Assembly: GCF_030269925.1 (NCBI RefSeq)
Contig: NC_085107.1
Coordinates: 12,090,001-12,154,000, forward strand
Reading direction: 5' to 3'
DNA length: 64,000 nt
DNA from: Bombyx mori
Taxonomy: Eukaryota; Arthropoda; Insecta; Lepidoptera; Bombycidae
Positions within the stretch are counted from its first letter, which is position 1. Each line of letters begins with the position of its first letter. The notes beneath the pieces are model-generated. The model saw nothing but the letters and a program-made list of their open reading frames with translations, was not told the origin of the DNA and ran no database searches. Of this stretch, positions 38,401 to 50,400 are shown in pieces. The position numbers and the translations under genes were made by a program.

Positions 38401-41400
38401 TTATCTCACGATCTTATTATTTTCGCAGTAGAATTTATTTGTGAATCAGTTTTAGTGTTTATTTTTTGGTTTCAGTAATTTGAAAACATCCTGCGCGTGA
38501 GAGATGCACAGGCCCGTCGCCGTCGAGCGGGGGCCAGGGAGGCGGATTTCGCCCAAGCCTTGGCCCTCTAAGTGTTTCGGGTCTCCCTCAGATGTCGGCC
38601 TGGGAACCGGCGAGGGGGGCCTAAGAAGACAACGTGCAAGCTGCTCTGCACGCGTTTTATGCAAGAGCATCCGGGTGATGGAAGGCCGGCTATCCTCGAC
38701 CCACGCTGATTCTGGTCCAGCGGTGTATTCCGTAGGATAGCTCACTCTAACCGGCGCCATCTAGGCGGGCTTCGGATAACCTGCCGACCGAGAGGGCTGG
38801 TGGTCGTGGCGCCGACGACCGCCGGTCCGGCGTCCCGAGGGGAGGGCGATGGGAGAGATGTGCTCCGCACTAAACGCTTCACTTCCCCCCCTTTGCCTTT
38901 TCATGAGTTCTGTTTCATGCGAGGTTTGGACGTTGGTTGTTGAGCGACAGGAGGTTTTAGTCAGTTCGACTCTGATATGCCCCGCCCTCCATCCCCAGTG
39001 GAGGGCGGAAGTCCGGCGATTTCCTCCTGACCAGAAAAAAAAGCTACAAACACAGCACAGTCATTTACACTGCGCACACACACACACATGTACACACAAA
39101 CTGCGAATTCTGTTATGTGTACATATTATTACTATGTAAATTGTTTTTTGGTTGAAGAGCGTTATCCCTTCTATATTATGTATTGTGTATCTCTACTATT
39201 TACATATATATTTCAAAAGTCCCACATTTGAATTAACGCTTTTAAAAACGAGTAGGTATTTAATTTAGATTCGAACAGTTTTTTATAAAAAGTTGAGCAT
39301 AAAATGAAAACAACAAAAAAGTCGATCACTTACAATTTCATGTACAAAAAGGATCGTTTTAAAAGGGTTATTATTTTGTATTTTTAAACACGTTACAATC
39401 CTGTTTTTGTTGTAAAAACCAGACACATACGCCGGAGGGCACCGAAAATATAAAAATGAAAAGCACTTAAAAATTCCGACCTTCTATTGAGAATTAAAAA
39501 TGGTTAATTTGCTTTAAATTACGTTTTTTTTTATTGCTTTGATGTGTGGACGAGCTCACAGCCCACCTGGTGTTAAGTGGTTACTGGAGCCCATAGACAT
39601 CTACAACGTAAATACGCCACACATCTTGAGATATAGTTCTAAGGTCTCAGTATAGTCACAACGGCTGCCCCACCCTTCAAATCGAAACGCATTACTGCTT
39701 CACGGCAGAAATAGGCGGGGCAGTGGTACCTACCCGTGCGGACTCACAAGAGGTCCTACCGCTAGTAATTACGCAAATTAGAATTTTGCGGGTTTGATTT
39801 TTATTGCACGATGTTATTCCTTCACCGTGGAAGTCAATCGTGAACATTTGTTAAGTACGTGTTTCATTAGAAAAATTGGTACCCGCCAGCGGGATTCGAA
39901 CACCGGTGCATTGCTCGATACGAATGCACCGGACGTCTTATCCTTTAGGCCACGACGACTTCAAATGTACGATAAAAATTACGTTTTAAATACATGACAT
40001 GTTTTAAAATTCAAATTGTTTTTTACTCATAACAATCTTCGATTACTCAATCTATCACAGAACGCTTAAATAGTTAGTATATCATCGTTTCATATCTTGG
40101 TATGACTGATGTTACAACGAATTATAATTTGTTTTAGATTAATGAATTAAATTGGTTTTTTGTACGAACGATGAATCTTTCTAAGAATCAATTTTAGGTT
40201 TAAATGAAAACAATCTTTCTTTGTTTCTTTTCTTTTATTCTCTTTTTTAATAAAAACGCAAACAACAGGTGAGACGCAATAAAATATTCAAACACATTCC
40301 AACGGACAATATTATTTTAACATATAATACTAATGTTATTCTGTTATTTGTTTTCTTTTGTTCAGTTATCCTAAAGAAAGAAAGAAAGAAAAGTAGAATT
40401 TTAAACCGTACTATATAAATAGATTTGATGAAATAAATAGAGTGGTGAAAAAATATTTCCGTTACTCGAAATAAAGTCTATGATCAAATCAAAATTTCTA
40501 GATCGTTTTCAGATTTAAAGATTTAAAAAAGTTGTTTTTTAATTCTTTTACAAAAATTATAAAAACGTTCCTTTAAATATTTGACACATACTTTATTTAC
40601 TATAAAAAATTTTGCGATACGCCCTTTCCTTTGTCTGAGACCGACTAGCGGATAGTAACGGAGCGATGCTCACCTAATCCACATTACCGCGAGGACACGT
40701 GATATATTACACGAGAACAAATTACGTGTAACTGGCATGAGAAAAACATACAATTTATTACGAAGACGAATGAGCCGCGACTCGGCTGTCACGAGCTCAT
40801 TTTAATCACATCATTATAATGTTCACAACGTCATATTATATGATGTATCAACTTACACAAACATACGACTGGCAACACGGTAAACGAGAACCTTAAACAC
40901 AGATCAGATAATAACGAAACCCTCCCTAATACCTATTAACTACTAATCTAGCATAGGCATAATAAACATCTTTAGGTCATTTGCATAAAACCAATCTTGC
41001 AAGCGAAGGGTTTGCATCGGATTACGGGTAATAATGAGACTAACTCGAGACGACTACGAACGGATGTGTTTATCGCACGTCTTTTAAGTACACTCAGCGG
41101 CGCAATCACTTTCAATTAATTATATATATTATATATCACGCGATATTATTAGAAAATAATCAAGGTAAAGGAACATCACGAGTACTATTATTATCGGAAA
41201 AGCGTTTTCATGAAAACGGGATTAATGACTGAATCTAGACGAGAATTAACTCCGCTCCGTTGGCCCTCCCGTGAGCAAACTAAACTTGCTACCTCATTAC
41301 ATTAATCGTCCGACGTAAAGGAGAATAATTATTAAAAATTCATTGTTTCAGCCTTCCGCCAAGTTCGCTCGAATAGCTTTATTAATATTAAATGCTAGTG

Positions 41401-44400
41401 AGACACCGTGCCTAATGTTCTTGATTTAAAATTCCTACCTAACTTAATATTTGAACGGGCCAGGCCCCAAAGGCCGAGCCTCTACGGCAACTATTAGAGA
41501 TTCGTTGTTTATTCGCATTCGTTTACTTTACAGAGCTGCATATGTAAGCGACTAAGGGACATGCTTTACAACACAAACCGCAATAGGACGCGCTCTTTGT
41601 CGAAATTCACCAAGAAGAGTGTTTCGCACTGGATACCCGGTACAGGGTCTTGCACGCTCAGTGGTATATAAATTTTCGGAGGGTGCCGCATCGGAACCAG
41701 TCGCTACCGCAGTATCCAGAACTACATCCGTATCTCGTACGTGTTGCGTTGCCAAATAAAAATGTGGACGGAATCTTATGTTAAACATTAGATACAGAGC
41801 GTTCTGAGGGTGGTTACGTACAGGCGGATATCTTAGTGGGCCACTAACGCTGTTTTATTATTACGGAAATATATTTGGGGTTGTTTTATTATATTGCGTT
41901 AATGTAAAAGTATGGAGAACATAGCGGGGAGTACTCTCTCTCTCTTTTGTTTACTTCTTGTTAGCTTTAGAACTCAACCTAGAAATGCACTTTCTCGGCA
42001 CGGGTTCTTCTAATGTGCTTGTGTTGTATCGTAACATGGCGGCAAAATTACGCTTACAACGTGTAATATTTTCTGATGTGTAAATATATAAGTAAATTAG
42101 GTAATGTAATAAAAGCTTCTCGTGGTAAAAGAGCTCCTTGGTTATAAGCACAAATTGAAATTGACTTTCATCCAATCTTTGTACACATGTTGAGTCTAAA
42201 AGCAAATGTACTTATAATCATAACAAAGGTCGAGATTTTGTTTGTATCAGAGGATTGTATTGTGATCAGTTCGAGTTGTTTCAACTAGTTTTCAATTAGC
42301 ATCAATGCAGTCCAAACTAAGTGCTACAATTAATAGTTAGTTGTGTCTGGATGAGTGAGTGGGGTCTGCAGTTAAGTAAAAAGTTTCGCTCTGTCTGTAT
42401 TAATGACGTTGAAATTAAATAAGTTAACAAACAGTTAAACAATAACAATTAACTTATTAAGTTGCTTCATATTTCATATGTTAACTTCTTTTTTGACATG
42501 CGTTGGATGCTCATACATCCATGAACTTCGTTTTTTTCCACATATTGATGATTTCCTATTAAATGATAGTTAATTCGTAGGTGAATGATTTTTCATCAAT
42601 CTATCCCCTTTCCTTAATTTAACGGTAGGCAGCGGCTTGGCTCTGCCCCCGGCATTGGTGAAGTCCATGGGCGACGGTAATCACTCACCATCAGATGGGC
42701 CGTATGCTTTTCTGCATGCAAGGGCAAAAAAAATTCTTGTTCCAAAAACAAAAAAAAAAAGTTCATGTCTTGTATTTCAACTTGGTTTATATCAAATATT
42801 TGAACCTCCTTCAGACAACATCGGACACGTCTGTTTATGTAATTTGTTTTGCTTTGATATAAATTAATTAAAGTGATGCAGTTTGAACAATTTATTTTGT
42901 TTTGTTTTATTTATTCTGTTTGAACGATTTATTTTGTTTTGTTTTATTTATTCAGTGTGAACGATTTACGAGTATTTTGTTTTGTTTTATTTATTGCATT
43001 GTTGAAACTTTTAAATAAACTAATTGCGGTAATACGATGCGGTTATTATGGCGAAGCTTGGGGGATGCCTGTGACCAGCAGTGGGCGTCTGTAGGTCGAC
43101 GATGACGATGATTATCAAGCAAGGTATAATTGTTAATTTATTAAGAGAATTTTTTATAATATTGTGTTACGAGCTTGTTGTTTTGCCCGAAGAATTTTTG
43201 TTATCTGTATATTAATACGAGAAGCAAAAACTTTGTACCCCTTTTTACGAAAATTGCGCGGACGGAGGAGTACGAAATTTCCCACACTTATAGAGAAGGA
43301 GTGCCGAATGGTAATTTTTTTTTAAATTATGCATTAATAATACATTAAATCAATAAAAAAGACGTTACACACACTACCATGTATTTGACAAACACGCATA
43401 TGAATACTCTATGTTAATTGTCAAACTTTTGTTGCTCTGTAAGTCTGTGATCAAATTGAGAATAGGTTAATATTGTTTATTTGTCTATAGCGTAGTCTTG
43501 GTGAAATCTGTGATTATAGAAGTATATAGAAGATTATAGAAGTAAGTCTTTGACAATAGAACCATAATAACGTTCAAACTTATAATTGCAATTAATTATA
43601 TTCGAATTTCGACTACTGCGGGACCACTAGTTATATTTGTTTTACTTATGACGCACTCTTAACGCTGTAGACAACATTAAGATGTCTCTTATTGCCACTT
43701 CACCGCTGCATATGCGAAATCAAAACGCGCGTTAGCATCTTAGTAAATTAAAGAGCATCTAGGTAAGCGTCGTGCCGTAGGTATATGTGAACGCAAAACG
43801 TGGTCGAGGACGTCGCTCCGCTCGTTTCAGACATTAGGCAGAAATTAATGATGTGGCACCGAGCTCTGCGACTCTGACAGAGATCCAGCTTCGGGTTCAT
43901 TACCCTGTCTTACCGAACACGGAACACTGCCGGTCTTAATGACAGGCGTAGCGACAAGCGGAAGTGACTTTCCATCAATCATATTGTTGATGCCAAGTTA
44001 GAGTTTTATTAAATATCCGTTGTATATGTCACGCGCAATGTAACGTGATAAGCCGGTTGAATGGCCGTCGAACAAGAACTTTAGTAGTTGGTGGTATCGC
44101 TTAGTTTTTTTTTTTGGGGGCGTTTTATGGTGATGCTTCGAGAAACCATTCTAGTCTTGATCCGATTACAATATAAATACAACATATTAAAGAAAAGAAG
44201 AAGTAAGATAAACGTCATTTATCAAAATTAGTTTGATGACTCGAATGAAGTAAGATTCTAAATCATATTAGTTACGCTGATATTAACGTTCTGAAAATCA
44301 ACTGTAATCCCAATGTAATTAATATTTAAATATCGAAATCAGATAATTAAGTTGTCGAATTATATTCTATTATAATCGTTTCAATATTTTTAAACTGCAT

Positions 44401-47400
44401 CAATTTAACACAAACAAAAACAGCTGACATGCGTTGTTCATGCCTTCGTGAATCATGGGGGTACGGGCGTGTTTGCTTTAGATTGCGTGGTCACAAAATG
44501 TGACTACACTAAAACTAGTTCACGGCTTAGTGGTTTTGTTAGCATTATCTTCACGTTATCTTATGACAGTACTATATTTACTTTCGCCACAGAAAATAGG
44601 TTAGTGTTGTAAATTCAGAACGTAATTAGTTGAAAGAATACATTTTACCTTTACTTACTCAATAAATAATAATTGTCAGGCTGTTCTGTTCATTGGTCCA
44701 ATAATTTAGTTTTTTTTTCTCTTGGCAGGAGTATTTTATTTAATGTGACTTTAAAATCAAGGAAATTTTTACTGCTCGAAGTTGATCAGGTCTAATTTCG
44801 GAAAATTCCCGGTAGACTCTAGTCACCTGGTAACCCTGGTGAACAATTATTTTGCACCTAATTATAGTTTGGCTCGGTCAACACGATTATTCTGACTCCA
44901 TTCTATAGTATCAAAAATAACCTTTTTAGTATGTTATATTCTTCACAAGCAAATCGCATCTATTATTATTTTCCAAATGCTTCTATCATTAAATTTATCT
45001 GTGTTTACATTTAATAATATTATTCAGATAGCCAAATTAATAAAATTTCAAAGTCACACGTCACTACGATACTATCGCAATTCAAATCATTCACTAACCA
45101 GTCACGTTGACAAACTTAAAGATATTTATTGTCAAAGAGTAACATTACTTTAGGAGAAGACGGGAATTTCCGATGGAGATCCTGCACTTTCACCCTGCCC
45201 TTCCACTTAGACCATAATTGTTTTGTTTACTGTTTTCCTTCTGCATTGTTTGACTTAACGATGTGGAACGAAATTTAATTTGCGTGGCCACTGCATTTTA
45301 CGACACGCCTATACATTATCGTTTTTGTATTTATACTTACATTAACATTTAACTCTCGTTACGCTGTGTTTTTGTTCAATGTACATATAAGAAAACTTAT
45401 CTATTTTGAAGGAAATATTTATGGTTACATTTAAAAAACTGCAATATTGTATTTAGGGAATTAATTCGATAAGATATTTAAAAAAAGATGTGTGTTGTCC
45501 TGAGATAGGAACTAAGTTCCTTATTATAAAAATATTAATTTTAAGTTCTATTCGAGGTATAAAGATAATAAAACTGGAGGTTTCACAAAAATCCACGGTC
45601 ATTCGGTAATGTGCGAACTTATTGTGGTACACTTCATTCACGGTATAAGAGTTAGTGTATTGCGCAAACGAACGCTCTGAGATCGTGGTCAATGAATGAT
45701 ATAAAAATATGATATTTTTTGTACGTTATTACAAAGTAAAGTCGTACACTGTGTGCATTACTAATAAAATCTTACGTTACGGACGTTTTTTCCCAGTTAG
45801 GGTACCCCTCCGCATAGCCCCATAAGGAACTTCGTTCCAAAAATATTTACTTTTGGACAATTGAGTTAAAGTTTGCTTACGTTTTTGTAAAGAGGTTAAT
45901 TGTGAGAGCGCGTTGCAACGTAACCTCGTTCAGCTCAATTTGGAATACTAGAGCGCTGTGAGCCGATTAAGTTTATCGATTTATTTATAGCTGTTCACAG
46001 GTATGCGGTGCTGCAATTAGGATTTGTAAGGCTTCTTCAATCATGTTTGAATAGGTACAAATTTAATTAAACATTACAATTTACTGGTGGTAGGACCTCT
46101 CCCGCACGGGTAGGTACCACCACCCCGCTTTGTTTCTATCGTGAAGCAGCAATGCGTTTCGATTTGAACGGAAGGGTAGCCGTAGTAACTACACTGAGAC
46201 CTTAGAACTTACATCTCAAGGTGGGTGGCGCATTCACGTTGTAGATGTCTATGGGCTCCAGTGACCACTTAACACCAGGTGGGCTGTGAGCTCGTCCACC
46301 CATCTAAGCAATAAAAAAAAAACAAAAAAAAAACAATTACATTTGTCAGTCGTCGTGGCCTAAAGGATAAGGCGTCCGGTGCAATCGTATCTTGCGATGC
46401 ACCGGTGTTCGAATACCGCAAGGAAGTACCAATTTTTCTAATGAAATACGTACTTAACAAATGTTCACGATTGATTTCCAAGATGCAGGAATAACATCGT
46501 GTAATAAAAATCGAACCAATTTGCGTAATTACTGGTTGTAGGATGTCTTGTGAATCCGCACGGGTAGGTAGGTACCCTGCCTATTTCTGCTGGGAAGCAG
46601 TAATGCGTTTCGATTCGAGGGGTGTCTCAAGGTATGTGCCGGCATTTACGTTGTAGATGTCTATGGGAAAAGGTGGGCCGTGAGTTTATCCACGCACCTA
46701 AGCAATAAAAAAACATCAAATTTATTATAATTTATTGTTCGTAAGTGTAAACTGTGTAGCAGATGCTAGTATTTTTTTTTTCTTAGATATGTTTTTTTGT
46801 AATTTGATATCAATATTGTGGTTTTTTTTTCACATAATTATCGCAGACATATTTTTATTGGTAGGTACATTGCACGGTTTTCGCGATTTGTAGACAAATT
46901 CATAAGTATCCGAAATAAATTCGACGTATCGGAAAGGTTAGAGCCTTCAATAAACTGAATTAAGCCGTAAAATAGGTTATAATAGAATCATATAAATTAT
47001 ATTTCAACTATCATTATGATTTTTAATTTGCTTAAACAAGCGAACAAGGTCCGCTGCTGGTCGACCTAGTTCTTTGAGTCTATAATGTTTCCAGACCTTG
47101 AGGATGAAGTCTCATTTGCAATTAAAACGATTGCACTAACTTTCAATCGGATAACGTGATGTCTAACGCTAAAAAAGGCTATACGTGCGGCGTTACAAAA
47201 CAAACAATTGAAATAAAAAAAATAAAAAAAATGTGAGCCGTCACGGAACGCCTGGCAGATGTGAAACATCGACATTATTTTGTAAAAGTAATATGCAGAA
47301 AAGAACAGAAGACAGAGAACTAAATATTTCATAACGATAAAATAAAATATTACGAAAAAATAATTTGTTTTCAAGTAAAACACAGAGAGAATCGCACAGT

Positions 47401-50400
47401 CGATTACGCATGGCGACGCGTCGCCACACCGTACACACTACTGCATATAGACTGTATATATATACCATCATATAGCGTGGGACGCGTCGCCACGACATGC
47501 GTCGCCACGCCAGAAATAGGTTTTACGTGCGGCTATAGATGTTTCACATCAAAAATCATGCCTAAAAATTACGCGCATGATAAAATGCAACGAAAATGTT
47601 CGAATAAAAAAATATCAACAAAATTTCTCTCCTGTAGTACTATTTAATGTTGAAACGAGATTCTCGGGCGGAATAAGAGTATAATAAAACTACTTGGGCA
47701 AATGGGACACATCGTAAAATCTACGAAAGATAATATGAACCGCCGCGGCCGACGAAACGCTGTCAGTATACGGTTTTGTACAAACAAATATGTGAGCTCG
47801 GATTTAAACTTCATTTCAGTTTCAGCTACTAAAGTTTGTACTCGGAACTTCGCTACTTGGAAATAATAAGCCACGTGCTGACAAAAGTTTATATGTCATT
47901 TACTAAATTAATAAAACAATATTTCTATTACATTTCTTTTCATATATTCAAATATAATATGAATGTCGTTCTTCGTAAAAGGTTAACTTCAATTGCGTGT
48001 GAAAATCGTGCCTGTTCGCTTTCTATTTTTAAGAATTTAACTTCGTAATCTTAAAGTTTCCTGAAAAAACATTGTTTGACACTAAACAAATTTACTCTAA
48101 CACAATTTTACACATCGAAAAATCTCACGACAATTATTCTGGTGTGTTCACGTTATGTTTCCGCATACTCACAGAGCTAAAACGGGACGAAGAATAGAAA
48201 TGTATACTAGCCTAAAAGAGACAAATACACTATCCTCTTGCGGGAACAATTTGTCACTGTCTCCGCCAATTTCCTCTTGTAACTAGTTTTTTCTTTGCGC
48301 CACGTAAATTTAATTTCAGCTCTTTGTTGAACCGGCTTGAAGCGGTTGTAACCGGCTAGTGGTCGGTAACTTTTTCCACAACCTTTTCTGTTTGTACGAC
48401 TGCTCTTTTAACTAGTTTCAAGTTATTTCGTTCGACACTTCGAGAGCGTGGAATGGGATTGAATCAACAGCTAAGTTCATACTTTTAGTAATTGTTTATA
48501 GTTCCGAGATACAAATCTATATATAAAAATGAATTGCTGTTCGTTAGTCTCGCTAAACTCGAGAACGGCTGAACCGATTTTGGTCTTGAATTATTTGTGG
48601 AAGTCCAGAGAAGGTTTAAAAGGTAGATAAATATAAAAACGCTCGGAATTAAATAAAAATAACAATTTTGTTTTTCCCTTTGATGTGTCCCCCCCCTATT
48701 GGACAGATTCCTTTTGTTTGTTTTAAGTTTATTTTATACAAAAGCTTAGGTCTTTTATTTATCGATTAAGGCTCTACGAAGTCTGACGGGTCAGCTAGTT
48801 TATATATATTTACTAGTAAAATTTACGAAGTCATTAATTAAAAAAAATAAAAGTGTGTTATTACCTACTTTTTCTAAAAAAATATATAAAATAATTATTA
48901 TTAATAACTCTCAAAACCACTTATGGACTACAGCTTAAAAACAATATTCGACACGGTCCATACCGTTTCCCTAAAAATACTAAAAATTCAAAGCAAAAAA
49001 CCGTCTTGTGATGGTCCATCTATCTAATAAACCTAATATTGGTTCAATACGCGCTCAAGAGGCGTGAAATGATGCCCCACTCTCCGCCCTGTGGGGAGGT
49101 AAAATAACCAAGCGAAGACGACCTTTGCTGTTTATATTTTTTTCAGCGAGAGTCCTTATAAGAAAGCACTGTGCATTGGTTTCAAGGTTTCAAGTTGATT
49201 GGTCGTGTGACACTGAACCTTTTTATGTCAAAACTGCGAAAGAGGAGGTGGAAAAGTTTGGGGAATAAACAACGTGATATATTCGACTTGTTGAATCCGT
49301 AAGTTCATTTGAAAAGTTTTAAGGAATCAATTAGATTTGTTTATTTTTGGCAGGATTTCAAATCGGTATTTGTCAGTAAGTATCCTTTGAGTGATGATCA
49401 TGGTCTTTATTTTTAAAGCGCATATACATTTATACAAATCTATAACTAGTCAGGTCATAAGTATTGTCACACAGTAAAAACTTTTCTTTTAGAATGCTGG
49501 CCACAAAAAAGTTTATTGAATTCGAATTTCGAATTGTTCATGAAAATAAAAATGTATACTTTTAGAATTTTACTCATTTTTAAATATGGAGTGGACGCTT
49601 AAAGAAGACCGTGTTGCAGTTATTGCGTTGCATCGTTGCGGTTACGCGCCAATTCAAATTTTTAACATACTGAAAAATTTGAATATAACCAAAAGATTCG
49701 TTTATTGTACCATCAAACGATACAATGAAGACTCTAGTGTAGATGACAGGTCAAGAAGTGGTCGCCTTCGGTCTGTTAGGACTCCAGCAGTGATAAAAGC
49801 TGTGAAGGCGCGAATTCAAAGAAATCCCAAACGTAAGCAGAAACTGTTGGCCCTTCAGATGGGGTTAAGCAGAACCACGGTGAAAAGGGTGTTAAATGAA
49901 GACTTAGGGCTTCGGGCATATCGAAGAAAAACAGGACATCGTTTGAATGCTTGTCTAATGGAGCTGAGACTGAAGAGATGCCGCGCTTTGTTGAAGCGGT
50001 ACGCGGGAAAAAAATATCGGGAAATTCTTTTTTCGGATGAAAAAATTTTTACCGTAGAAGAGAGCTACAACAAACAAAATGATAAGGTGTACGCACACAG
50101 TAGTGAAGAAGCGAGCAACCGTATTCCGCGTGTCCAACGAGGTCATTTTCCATCCTCGCTCATGGTATGGTTGGGAGTTTCTTATTGGGGCTTAACAGAG
50201 GTACATTTTTGTGAGAAAGGTGTATAAACAAATGCAGTTGTGTATCAAAATACAGTTCTGACGAATCTTGTGGAAACTGTTTCTCATACCATGTTCAGTA
50301 ACAGGCACTGGGTATTCCAACAAGATTCGGCGCCAGCTCATAGAGCGAAGAGCACACAAGACTGGCTGGCGGCGCGTGAAATCGACTTCATCCGGCACGA

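Noticed and set aside
38452..38760. 102-codon minus ORF and 78-codon plus ORF
   Set aside because: They lie in a GC-rich LINE 3' UTR-like block with a poly(A) end; no protein family seen.
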